Positions 8,004 through 16,471 of a stretch of 41,230 nucleotides of DNA are shown piece after piece (position 1 is the stretch's first letter; each line of letters opens with the position of its first letter). Both the position numbers and the translations under genes were made by a program. Origin of the DNA: an uncultured Akkermansia sp. (lineage in GTDB: Bacteria > Verrucomicrobiota > Verrucomicrobiia > Verrucomicrobiales > Akkermansiaceae); assembly GCA_947628035.1 (NCBI GenBank), contig CANQYL010000004.1, positions 1-41,230 on the forward strand. The letters run 5' to 3'. Under the pieces are notes generated by a model, which made no database searches, was not told the DNA's origin, and saw only the letters and a program-made list of their open reading frames with translations.

Positions 8004-9617
8004 ATGAAATACATATTTGTGACCGGGGGAGTTGTATCATCGTTGGGAAAAGGTTTGGCGGCGGCATCGATAGGGACGCTCTTGGAGCATTGCGGATTGG
8101 ACGTGACAATGCAGAAATTTGATCCGTACCTCAACATTGATCCGGGAACGATGAATCCGTATCAACACGGGGAGGTCTATGTGCTGAATGACGGGGCGGA
8201 AACGGATTTGGATTTGGGGCATTACGAACGGTTTGTTCACTGTCAGTTATCACGGTTGAACAACCTGACGAGCGGGAAAGTCTTCGAACACGTCTTGGAG
8301 AAAGAGAGGAAGGGGGATTACTTGGGCAAGACCGTGCAGTACATTCCTCACGTGACGGACGAGATCAAACAACGCCTCTACGATCTCACAGAGGCGAACA
8401 AGGAGTGCGATGTCATCATCACCGAGATAGGCGGCACCGTGGGGGACATCGAAGGATATCTTTTTTTGGAGGCTCTCCGACAATTTGCATTGGAAGTGGG
8501 AAGGAACAACTGCTGTTTCATTCACGTCACCCTGCTGCCCTATATCAAAGCGGCGGGCGAAACAAAGACGAAACCGACGCAGCAGAGCGTAGCCAAGCTG
8601 CGCGAGATCGGTATCATGCCGGACATCATCGTGTGCCGCACAGAGATGGACAACCTGACGGATGCGGAGAAAAAGAAAATTGGGATGTTCTGCAACGTGG
8701 CGCCGGATCACGTCGTGGCGTTTGCCGACGTGCGACACTCCATTTATGAATGTCCGATTGATCTGGGACGAGACCGAGTGGATCGCATTGTAAATGAGGT
8801 GCTGGGCATCACGACGCCGAAGCCGAAGATGGATGAGTGGCAAAAATTTGTAGGTCGCGTGATTCATCCCTCGCACAGCGTGAAGATCGCCGTTGTTGGC
8901 AAGTACATCAGCCTACAGGATGCGTACAAATCCATCTACGAAAGCTTCACGCACGCCGGTGCAGCCAATGATTGTCGCGTCAATATTGTGAAGGTAGATG
9001 CTGAAGCACTTGAGCATAGTACCTGCGAAGAAATGATCGGAAAAGTGGACGGAATTCTCGTGCCGGGAGGCTTTGGTGGGCGCGGAATCGAGGGAAAGAT
9101 CATGGCCGTGAAATACGCACGCGAGAAAGGCATTCCCTTCCTGGGCATATGCTTAGGCATGCAGGTGGCGGTCATTGAATTTGCACGCAACGTGTTGGGA
9201 CTCGCCGGAGCAAACTCCACGGAATTCGACAAGGAGACCCCCTACCCGGTCATCTGTCTGCAGGAGGAGCAAAAGCACATTGAGAACATGGGCGCCACCA
9301 TGCGCCTCGGCGCCTACCCGGCACATATCCTGCCAGACACCCTCTGCAGCCGTCTCTACGGCGGCAAGGAAACCGTTTCCGAACGCCACCGCCACCGCTA
9401 CGAGTTTAATGCTGACTACCGCCAGGCTTGTGAGGACGCCGGTATGGTGATATCCGCCGTGAACGACGAGCACGGGCTCGTAGAGGTCGTCGAGTTGCCG
9501 GGACATCCCTTCTTCATCGCGTGCCAATACCACCCGGAATTCCAAAGCCGTCCCACCACACCACACCCACTCTTCCAGGGCCTCGTAGCCGCAGCTCTCG
9601 AGTATAAGCAGGGCTGA
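8004..9617 (+). CDS. pyrG: CTP synthase
   Basis: This 537-residue two-domain enzyme makes CTP from UTP, ATP and glutamine in the cytosol. The synthetase domain starts with YIFVTGGVVSSLGKGLAAAS (P-loop at 13-18). The class I glutamine amidotransferase domain begins near 290 and has the nucleophile Cys383 in FLGICLGMQ, the oxyanion segment GGFGGRG at 356-361, and a His/Glu pair in ACQYHPEFQSRP near the end. Length matches the family. The start is fixed by the conserved N-terminus. It has its own promoter and lies divergent to the ROK-type regulator. The SSS symporter gene follows after 47 nt. Confidence 0.98.
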   Translation: MKYIFVTGGVVSSLGKGLAAASIGTLLEHCGLDVTMQKFDPYLNIDPGTMNPYQHGEVYVLNDGAETDLDLGHYERFVHCQLSRLNNLTSGKVFEHVLEKERKGDYLGKTVQYIPHVTDEIKQRLYDLTEANKECDVIITEIGGTVGDIEGYLFLEALRQFALEVGRNNCCFIHVTLLPYIKAAGETKTKPTQQSVAKLREIGIMPDIIVCRTEMDNLTDAEKKKIGMFCNVAPDHVVAFADVRHSIYECPIDLGRDRVDRIVNEVLGITTPKPKMDEWQKFVGRVIHPSHSVKIAVVGKYISLQDAYKSIYESFTHAGAANDCRVNIVKVDAEALEHSTCEEMIGKVDGILVPGGFGGRGIEGKIMAVKYAREKGIPFLGICLGMQVAVIEFARNVLGLAGANSTEFDKETPYPVICLQEEQKHIENMGATMRLGAYPAHILPDTLCSRLYGGKETVSERHRHRYEFNADYRQACEDAGMVISAVNDEHGLVEVVELPGHPFFIACQYHPEFQSRPTTPHPLFQGLVAAALEYKQG

Positions 9618-9664
9618 TGATGAGTGAAAACCATGGATGAGGGACGATGTAGGATAGAGAGAAG

Positions 9665-11281
9665 ATGACGGCAGATCTCATTGTCCTCGTTGCGTATTTT
9701 TGCGCGATATTCGGCATAGGCCTGTACGCCGGACGACGGCAGGACAGTTTGGAGAGCTATGCTTTGGGCAACCGTAGTTTGCCGTGGTGGGCGATTTTGG
9801 CTTCCATCATCGCAGCGGAGGTGAGTGCGGCATCGTTTTTGGGCACACCCGGCGAGGGATTTGTGCTGCGTAATTTTACGTATGTACAGCTTGGCATCGG
9901 GACGCTGCTCGGGCGCATCATCGTGGGCAAGCTGTTTCTCAAGCCATTCTACCACTATCGGGTGGTCTCCATTTACGAGTATTTGGAGAAGCGATTCGGA
10001 CTGTACACGCGACGATTTGCGAGCTTGGTGTTCCTGCTGTCGCGTGTTTTGGCCAGCGGCACACGGCTCTTCTTCGCAGGTATCCTGCTGGTGATCGCGT
10101 ACGAATGGATGACAGGCAGCGAGGGCGCCGGGGCGCATGAGACCGTCCTGCTCTACCTTGCCGCCCTCACCTTCATCACCATCGTTACCACCGTTTATAC
10201 GACACTCGGCGGCCTCAAGGCCGTGGTATGGACCGATGTGTTGCAGGCTTCCATCCTCGCTATTTCCGTCGTAGCCACCATCGGTTTCCTCTTCATCAAC
10301 ATCATGGGCGACGGCTCCCTCTCACAGGCCTGGCACACCATCACCTCCACGATCTCCGACACCACGGCAAACCCCTGCCACCGCACACATCTCCAGCCTT
10401 GGCTCTTCTTTGATACCGGGCTCAACGGACAGAGTTTTGTGGAGGACGTGAAATACATCCTCGGTAGTGAGTACACCCTCTGGTCCGCCGTATTGGGCGC
10501 CACCTTCATCACGATGGCCACCATGGGGACGGATCAGGACATGGTCCAGCGCATGCTCGCTGCGAGGGATCGCAGCACCGGCTCACGCGCTGTCATCGTG
10601 TCCGGTATCCTGGATATGCCGATCGTTCTTGTATTGCTGTTCTGCGGGATGCTTGTGTTCGTCTTTTTCCAGAAGAACGGAATCACGCCCCCGGAGAAGG
10701 CGATTGAGATCTTTCCTTCCTTTATCATCCACTATTTGCCATCGGGGTTGCGCGGACTGCTGATAGCGGCGTTGCTTGCCACAGCCATGGGTTCCCTTTC
10801 CACGGCTCTCAACGCGTTGGCCACCACGGCTACTCGCGATTGGTATCGCGGTGTATTTCGTCCGGAGGCAAGTGAGCGGCAGACCTTACGTGCAGCGCGA
10901 GTGCTCACCGTATGCTTTGCGGCACTGCTCATCATTGTGGGCTCCGTAACGGCGTGGTACAGTGTGATGGATCCCACGATACGCATCCTGCCGATCGCAC
11001 TGGGCATATTCGGCTACACCTACGGATCTCTGCTGGGTATTTTCTTACTCGGCATGCTGACGCACCGTCGCGGCAACGACCCCGGTAACATCATTGCCAT
11101 GTCCGCCGGGTTTGCCGCTGTCATTTCGTTGGAGCTTCTCGGACGCGGCGGCATAACTCCCCCCATCGCTTTTCCGTGGCGCGTTACCATCGGCACCTTC
11201 GTCACCTTTGCCGTCGGATCCCTTTTCCCCACGCCCCGGTTGGGTGAGCAGACAAGTGGAACTCATCAACCTGAGCCGTAG
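9665..11281 (+). CDS. Sodium:solute symporter (SSS family)
   Basis: This 538-residue inner-membrane transporter has 13 or so hydrophobic segments along its length. The N-terminus (MTADLIVLVAYF, then YAGRR...YALGNRSLPWW) is typical of SSS proteins. GTPGEGFVLRNFTYVQLG and LGGLKAVVWTDVLQ correspond to sodium-site helices, and GLRGLLIAALLATAMGSLSTALNA is the conserved TM8/9 region. Substrate cannot be read from sequence; sugars, sialic acid, proline and other organic solutes are carried by relatives. TAGGAT lies 9 nt before the ATG. The end converges on the M60 peptidase gene with only 44 nt between. Confidence 0.9.
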   Translation: MTADLIVLVAYFCAIFGIGLYAGRRQDSLESYALGNRSLPWWAILASIIAAEVSAASFLGTPGEGFVLRNFTYVQLGIGTLLGRIIVGKLFLKPFYHYRVVSIYEYLEKRFGLYTRRFASLVFLLSRVLASGTRLFFAGILLVIAYEWMTGSEGAGAHETVLLYLAALTFITIVTTVYTTLGGLKAVVWTDVLQASILAISVVATIGFLFINIMGDGSLSQAWHTITSTISDTTANPCHRTHLQPWLFFDTGLNGQSFVEDVKYILGSEYTLWSAVLGATFITMATMGTDQDMVQRMLAARDRSTGSRAVIVSGILDMPIVLVLLFCGMLVFVFFQKNGITPPEKAIEIFPSFIIHYLPSGLRGLLIAALLATAMGSLSTALNALATTATRDWYRGVFRPEASERQTLRAARVLTVCFAALLIIVGSVTAWYSVMDPTIRILPIALGIFGYTYGSLLGIFLLGMLTHRRGNDPGNIIAMSAGFAAVISLELLGRGGITPPIAFPWRVTIGTFVTFAVGSLFPTPRLGEQTSGTHQPEP

Positions 11282-11286
11282 TCCCG

Positions 11287-11315
11287 GGCAAACCGCATTT
11301 CCTCATGTGTTTGCC
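11287..11315. terminator. Hairpin between convergent genes
   Basis: GGCAAAC/GTTTGCC arms extended by GCAT/ATG(T) pairs with one bulge lie in the 44-nt gap where the symporter and M60 genes meet. It is a solo derivative of the dispersed GGCAAACGCATT hairpin. It could serve both strands, but neither has a T-run. Confidence 0.4.
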
Positions 11316-11325
11316 GTGGTGGTTC

Positions 11326-13086
11326 TTATTTCGTCGGGGTTTCTGCGTGGGGACTGCGACCAAAAACCGTGTATCGCTTGCCATCCCATTGAACAGCGCA
11401 AACGCGATCCGTACCTTCCGGGCAAACGACAGTCGTGGAGGCATTGTCCTCGTGGTTGAGACCGAGGAGAGAGACGCGTAGGAGGGTATTGCCTTTGTAA
11501 GCCTCAAAGGCGACGGCATTTTTCCATTCCTCGGAGGAAACCTCTATGCGTCCATTTTCGGGGCGAAGCTTACGGGAAGGAACCACGTCCAAGCGATCGC
11601 GGAAAATAGGAGCGCTGTTGGCAGTGATGTAATAGATGACAGAGGAATCCGGCTTGGGGTATTTGGTCGCATAGGCGAGAGCCTCCTTGCACATCTCATC
11701 GGTGACGGTGAGCCAGCCACGACCGTAGTCGTCAATTCCACGGTCAACAGGCGCCAGCATCCCGAGTCGAACGAAGAAATCCGACATATCGGTCTGAGCA
11801 GCATCACAAACGCGTTTGAAGAAGAGTGTGCGCAGTTCACCGTTGGTCATCTTCGTCTCGTCCGTGACACGTACATCGTGATAGATATCAGGATAGAAAT
11901 GAGTATTGCCCCGGGCTACGGTGAAGTAGAGCATAAGCTGCCAGAGAGGGCAGACGGAGACAAAATGATCGCCGACGTGTTCGGCGGGAGGGGTAAGGAT
12001 ACCGTCGAAATTGGGACCACCGTGAAATTGCCAGAGTCGGTTGCGTACGAGGGCGTTATTGATGTAGCAATCGAAACGTCCGCCGCGCATCGATTCATTG
12101 TCGGCATTTTGGATGACCTCGTGTTCGAGGCGCATATCGTCGGGGTTGAGATTGTAGTTGACCCACGCGGAGCAAATGTTGTTAGTGACCTCACCCATGC
12201 CGATCCAAAGCATCCCGGGGCGAGTCTGGTTCACGTGTCCGAATTCGTGGGCAACGCCCCAAGCGCTTGAGGTCAAACCATCGACATTAGCAAGACCGGA
12301 GAGAGTATCTACGTGGAAGGCAGCGCCGATGCCGTCGGCGTGCATGAAGCCGCCCCACTGGACTCGCCCGTGGATATGGTTGCCCGGGTGCGAGTGGTCG
12401 AGATTCCATCCGAGCACATCGTTTTGCTCGAGCTCAATGATACGATCGTAAAGGGCGAGCAGCTCTGGCCCTTCATTAGCGCAGTACTTACGCAGAGAGT
12501 TCACATCAAAAGCGAGCTGGCAGCGTTCGCCAACCAGATCCATGATGTTGCATTTGGCATTTTTGAGCAAGTAGCGCCAGGTGGTAACGTCGTCCGCGCG
12601 TGTAAAGACTCCATTCACCCGTCCCCCGCGGATCTTGATACGCACGGGCGGAGCAGTTTGAGGGTCCTTGGAACGATAATCGATATAGCCCAGACCGCGA
12701 GATGAGATGGTAAGTTTGTTATCTCCTTCGGTAAGGTCATAGTCGGTGCGTTGCCCATCTTTCTCAAAATCCTGGACGATGAGCTTGATGGATTGTCCCT
12801 GGGATCCCGTGACGGAGATGAGTACTTTTTCGCCGGCGGAAAAGAAGATACCGGTAGGATTCTCGTAGGATGAGTAGTTGCTGGTTTTGAGGCGGCGGCG
12901 CAGTTCATCGTTGGAGAGGTAGGCGCAGAAGGAGCGGTCGCGATAATTTTTTTCGATGTTGCCGCGGTTCAGGAGGGAGAAATTGGTGCGTACAGGTACA
13001 TCCGACTCTTCGGCAGCAATGGAATCGAAAGAGAAGAAGCAGCAAGCGGCTGAAAGAAAAGTGAGGATGACGGCAGGGGCTTTCAT
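11326..13086 (-). CDS. Secreted M60-like (enhancin-type) metallopeptidase
   Basis: This 586-residue protein has a signal peptide (about 1-25, ending SIAA). An N-terminal beta-rich region with KVLISVTGSQGQS fits the PF13402 fold. The zinc site is HEFGH at 280-284 plus Glu299 in WIGMGEVTNN, which is the extended M60 pattern HExxHx(8-28)E with the TNN that follows. Relatives in gut bacteria cut O-glycosylated mucins or other glycoproteins, so a similar target is inferred. It lies 28 nt downstream of a secreted ankyrin protein on the same strand, suggesting one transcript. A second copy of the catalytic motif is not seen. Confidence 0.88.
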   Translation of the reverse strand: MKAPAVILTFLSAACCFFSFDSIAAEESDVPVRTNFSLLNRGNIEKNYRDRSFCAYLSNDELRRRLKTSNYSSYENPTGIFFSAGEKVLISVTGSQGQSIKLIVQDFEKDGQRTDYDLTEGDNKLTISSRGLGYIDYRSKDPQTAPPVRIKIRGGRVNGVFTRADDVTTWRYLLKNAKCNIMDLVGERCQLAFDVNSLRKYCANEGPELLALYDRIIELEQNDVLGWNLDHSHPGNHIHGRVQWGGFMHADGIGAAFHVDTLSGLANVDGLTSSAWGVAHEFGHVNQTRPGMLWIGMGEVTNNICSAWVNYNLNPDDMRLEHEVIQNADNESMRGGRFDCYINNALVRNRLWQFHGGPNFDGILTPPAEHVGDHFVSVCPLWQLMLYFTVARGNTHFYPDIYHDVRVTDETKMTNGELRTLFFKRVCDAAQTDMSDFFVRLGMLAPVDRGIDDYGRGWLTVTDEMCKEALAYATKYPKPDSSVIYYITANSAPIFRDRLDVVPSRKLRPENGRIEVSSEEWKNAVAFEAYKGNTLLRVSLLGLNHEDNASTTVVCPEGTDRVCAVQWDGKRYTVFGRSPHAETPTK

Positions 13087-13114
13087 ATTGAGAAAGAATA
13101 GAGGAGGGAAAAAA

Positions 13115-14323
13115 TTATTGGGAAGAATGAGAGAGGATCTCCATCATTTCATTGTTGGCATAATCGAGAGCCGTCTTGCCCTCCTTGTCGGCAGCGGAGC
13201 GATCGGCTCCGGCTTGCAGAAGGGCACGAACCATATCGGTATTGCGAACGCGCACAGCTTTCACCAGCAGAGGTTCAGCCTTGAATCGAGGGTCTTTGAC
13301 ATCAAGACCCGCCTTAAGGAACAAGCTCAAGATGTTGGTTTGACCTCGCTGAATGGCGATGTCGATCGGGAATCCGGGACCCTCCGCAGCAGGGCTAAAG
13401 TTGATGCTCTTGTACGAGGGCAGCAAGACCTTCACATTGTCAGCGCGCCCGAACCAAACTGCATCATGCAGAGCAGTGGCTCCGTTCCAAAATTGGGTCA
13501 TAGGGCTTGCTCCGGCCTTGAGCAGGAGAAGAAGCGACGAGGGATCACTCTCAGCAGCTGCAACGTGCAACATGGTTTTTCCATCTTTCCGCACAGCATT
13601 CGGGTTTGCCCCGGCACGCAGAAGAATCTTCACCCCCTCCGACCAATGCGCGCGTAAAGCAGTGCTGAGGGCATTTTGTTCTTTATCTTCCGAAAGAGCA
13701 TTGATGTTCACACCTTTATCGATGGCGGTCTCCACAGCCTCTTTGTTCTTGTCCCGGATGGCGGAGATGAAGTCAAGCTCGGCCTTACGCCCCGCGCAGG
13801 CCTTTTGGAACAGACGCATGACCGCATCGCCATGGGCGAGTTGCTCCGGCGTGCGCCCTTCCTTATCACGGATCATGGGATCTGCCCCGTAGAAGAGCAG
13901 GACACGCACCATGCGTGGGTTGTTTGTCGCAGCAGCAAGATGCAGGAGTGTCTCCCCCAACTCATTCGTCTCATTCACGCAAGAGAGTACAACCCCACGA
14001 CGCAAAACGAGCCTCGTTTTCTTTTTTTTCTTGTTTTTCTGACGCCCTTTGATAGAAGTTGAGACCTCCTCTTTCTCATCCTCCTCCTTCACCCCGAGCT
14101 GTTCATTTAGTCGGCGCTCAAAAGTATCCATATCGCCAACTCGTGCAGCTTCAAAAAGAGAATAGACCCCATTGCTCCGCGAAGGTACCGCACTTTTGGC
14201 GGCAGACACTTTACCTTTCTCCTTCACTCCATCCCCACGAGCGCCCTCCGCATAGCTCACCCCAGACAACAGCACCCCCACCACAAACAGCAGCCGAACC
14301 ATTTGTTTCCACATCATGTCCAT
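13115..14323 (-). CDS. Secreted ankyrin-repeat protein
   Basis: This protein of up to 402 residues has an N-terminal signal peptide (VRLLFVVGVLLSGVSYAEGA; the start may be Met1, Met3 or Met4). At least six ankyrin-like repeats follow: GETLLHLAAATNNPRMVRVL, QNALSTALRAHWSEGVKILL, GKTMLHVAAAESDPSSLLLL, GATALHDAVWFGRADNVKVL, FPIDIAIQRGQTNILSLFLK and PLLVKAVRVRNTDMVRALL. A lysine-rich linker (KNKKKKKTR, about 95-103) is encoded by a run of eight A, a slippage-prone site. Ankyrin repeats bind proteins. Because it sits in the periplasm and 28 nt before the M60 gene, it may chaperone or restrain that peptidase; this is inference. Confidence 0.85.
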   Translation of the reverse strand: MDMMWKQMVRLLFVVGVLLSGVSYAEGARGDGVKEKGKVSAAKSAVPSRSNGVYSLFEAARVGDMDTFERRLNEQLGVKEEDEKEEVSTSIKGRQKNKKKKKTRLVLRRGVVLSCVNETNELGETLLHLAAATNNPRMVRVLLFYGADPMIRDKEGRTPEQLAHGDAVMRLFQKACAGRKAELDFISAIRDKNKEAVETAIDKGVNINALSEDKEQNALSTALRAHWSEGVKILLRAGANPNAVRKDGKTMLHVAAAESDPSSLLLLLKAGASPMTQFWNGATALHDAVWFGRADNVKVLLPSYKSINFSPAAEGPGFPIDIAIQRGQTNILSLFLKAGLDVKDPRFKAEPLLVKAVRVRNTDMVRALLQAGADRSAADKEGKTALDYANNEMMEILSHSSQ

Positions 14324-14456
14324 GATTTTACTCGACTACAATGGCACAAATAAATTGCCTTTGCAAGCTAAAACGAATACCGGAGTATTTGCCTCCACAT
14401 CCGTCCCAAGAAAAAAAATGCCAACACGCAGTTATCGGCAAGTGATGCAACACAAT

Positions 14457-14602
14457 TCATTTACGACTTGGAAATAATGCGTGATTGCGCTCGGGATATG
14501 CAATGCACAAAGCGGCTGACGGCGGTAAGGCCGATTAGCCAACCCACAGGGTTGCCCCGCAGGGGCGAAAGCTCGTGAGGCGAGCTTGAGGCAAGCATTG
14601 GT
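14457..14602 (+). repeat. Dispersed repeat, direct copy of 403-530
   Basis: From the degenerate heptamer CATTTACGACTTGG onward this segment aligns with 403-530. Shared parts include CAATG(C/T)ACAA(A/G)GCGGCTG, GATTAGCCAACCCACAGG and the hairpin GCCCCGCAGGGGC. They also include a second hairpin whose arms are AAGCTCG/CGAGCTT here but GGAGTCG/CGACTCC there. The stem sequences differ by compensatory changes while pairing and loop are kept. Confidence 0.75.
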
Positions 14603-14668
14603 GGTGGGAAAATTTCGTGGGTGGTTTTTGTGAGGAAAGCGGTTGGAGTTACACGATGCCGGGTTCAC

Positions 14669-14815
14669 TACCTTGACTCGCCGCCGCCCCATCAGCACCG
14701 AGCCCCGCGGGAAACGAATGCGCGTTGCCCAATCGGACTTACCGCCCACTTCGCTAACGCCCTACCGGGGCCGTCGACCGCTTTGCCGAATCGGCAGTGA
14801 TTTGCCATCTTGCCA
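14669..14815 (-). repeat. Dispersed repeat, inverted copy of about 543-690
   Basis: Read on the minus strand, the segment has CGACGGCCCC, GTAGGGCG, a small hairpin (AACG/CGTT at 14713-14726), GGGGCGGCGGCGAGTCAAGG-like sequence and CAAGATGGCAAA-like sequence, in nearly the order seen at 543-690 on the plus strand. The parts are shuffled slightly relative to that copy. Nothing in 14324-14965 looks protein-coding. Confidence 0.65.
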
Positions 14816-14922
14816 GCATACTTCCTTCGTCCATAAGAATCGCATGGGAAATAGGTTCAATGAGCCTGAGGAAAATTTTTTTGGCGCACGTGTGGTTTGC
14901 CGGAGAGGTTCTACATTTTCAC

Positions 14923-14950
14923 TTGAAATAATGCATCGTTGTGATATATT
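14923..14950 (+). promoter_or_regulatory. Promoter of the heptose operon
   Basis: TTGAAA (14923-14928) and TATATT (14945-14950) are 16 nt apart. The hldE ATG is only 15 nt beyond the -10, giving a leader of about 9 nt with no Shine-Dalgarno sequence. Confidence 0.6.
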
Positions 14951-14965
14951 GGCTCTTGCTAATTT

Positions 14966-16462
14966 ATGCATTCTCTCTCATCCGCCATTGATAGCTTTCC
15001 GAGCGTAAAGGTTCTGGTTATCGGGGATCTCATGCTTGACCGCTTTATTTATGGCAAAATCGAGCGTATTTCTCCGGAGGCGCCGGTGCCCATTTTTAAG
15101 GTGGAAAGCTCAAAGGAGATGCTCGGGGGAGCAGGAAATGTGGCCGCCAACCTGCGTGCTCTGGGATGCCACGTGAGCTACGTCGGGCTTGTGGGGAATG
15201 ATGTTGACGGTTCAACGCTCACGCACCTCCTTAAGGAGTCGCGTGTAAGGGCTTACCTGCTGCAGCCGGATAACTTCCCCACGATCGTCAAGAGCCGCCT
15301 CATTGCCGGCAGTAACCATATTTCACGTGTGGATCGCGAGGAAAAGGCACCTGACCTGAGTCATTCTCTGCCCGTACTTATGGAAAGATTTCGCCGTCTC
15401 GTCTCCCGAGCAGACATCGTGCTTCTCTCCGATTATGGCAAAGGCTTGCTCACCACGCAAAACACGCCGCAGCTCATTGAGATTTGCCAAAAGCTCCACA
15501 AACGAGTCATCGTTGATCCCAAGGGCGCAGATTACTCCAAGTATGTCGGCGCGACCCTCGTGAAACCCAATCTCAAGGAATTCACCGAGGTGACCGGCGG
15601 TATCCCCTTCGACCCCTCGGCTCCCGACTTTGAACAACGACTCAGCGCTGCGGCCGCCGATCTCATCACACGCTTCCACCTCGGCAACATCCTCATCACC
15701 CTCGGCGAACACGGCATGGCTCTCATTTCTGCTGAAGAACCCACCCGCGTGTGCCGTATTCCCACCAAAGCTCGAGAAGTTTATGACGTCTCCGGTGCCG
15801 GCGACACGTCCCTCGCTACCTTGGGGGCGACGCTTGCCTTGGGAATTCCTGTTGTACAAGCCATGCGTTTGGCCAACATTGCTTCCGGAGTCGTGGTGGG
15901 CAAGGTGGGCACGGCCACTGTGTCGGCAACGGAACTGCGCAGCGCGCTGTTGACCGATGAGGCATCTCTTCCTGATTCTACCACTGATCCCACCTCTCCC
16001 CAGCGTAAGATTTGTTCTCTCGCTGCTGCTACAACTCTTGTGGATGATTTGCGCAAAACCGGGAAGGTAATCGGCTTCACGAATGGTGTATTTGATTGTT
16101 GCCACATGGGACATCTCAGTTCACTCATGGCAGCACGCAAGGAGTGTGATGTCCTTGTGGTGGGGGTGAACTCTGATGCCTGCGTCAAACGGCTCAAAGG
16201 GGAAGGTCGGCCCATCCATGACGAACGCACTCGGGCACTTCTGCTGGCTTCGCTCGAATTTGTTGACTGCGTGATCCTCTTTGATGAAGACACGCCGATG
16301 GAAATCATCAAGAACTTGAGGCCCGATGTGTTGGCGAAGGAAGGTTACACGATTGATCGCTGGCCGGAGGCCCAATATGCGCAGGGGTACGGAGCAAGGA
16401 TCGTGACACTGACGCGCGTCGGCAATTATTCCACAACTGCCCTGATCAACAAAATGAAATAA
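14966..16462 (+). CDS. hldE: Bifunctional heptose-7-P kinase / heptose-1-P adenylyltransferase
   Basis: This 498-residue enzyme carries two steps of ADP-heptose synthesis. Residues 1 to about 330 are a PfkB/ribokinase-type kinase (GDLMLDRFIYG; GGAGNVAANL; catalytic GAGDT at 277-281) that phosphorylates D-glycero-beta-D-manno-heptose 7-phosphate at C1. Residues about 365-498 are a cytidylyltransferase-like domain (FTNGVFDCCHMGH, HxGH at 380-383) that transfers AMP. A linker of about 35 residues joins them. It is the first gene of hldE-gmhA-gmhB-hldD, 9 nt before gmhA. The order of domains matches the proteobacterial HldE fusion. Confidence 0.96.
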   Translation: MHSLSSAIDSFPSVKVLVIGDLMLDRFIYGKIERISPEAPVPIFKVESSKEMLGGAGNVAANLRALGCHVSYVGLVGNDVDGSTLTHLLKESRVRAYLLQPDNFPTIVKSRLIAGSNHISRVDREEKAPDLSHSLPVLMERFRRLVSRADIVLLSDYGKGLLTTQNTPQLIEICQKLHKRVIVDPKGADYSKYVGATLVKPNLKEFTEVTGGIPFDPSAPDFEQRLSAAAADLITRFHLGNILITLGEHGMALISAEEPTRVCRIPTKAREVYDVSGAGDTSLATLGATLALGIPVVQAMRLANIASGVVVGKVGTATVSATELRSALLTDEASLPDSTTDPTSPQRKICSLAAATTLVDDLRKTGKVIGFTNGVFDCCHMGHLSSLMAARKECDVLVVGVNSDACVKRLKGEGRPIHDERTRALLLASLEFVDCVILFDEDTPMEIIKNLRPDVLAKEGYTIDRWPEAQYAQGYGARIVTLTRVGNYSTTALINKMK

Positions 16463-16471
16463 CTCTTCTCC

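Noticed and set aside
9416..10138. 240-codon antisense frame across the pyrG end and SSS start
   Set aside because: It is antisense to two clear genes and has no domain; high-GC shadow.
12956..13657. 233-codon plus-strand frame opposite the M60 and ankyrin genes
   Set aside because: Both sense genes have convincing signal peptides and motifs; this frame has none.
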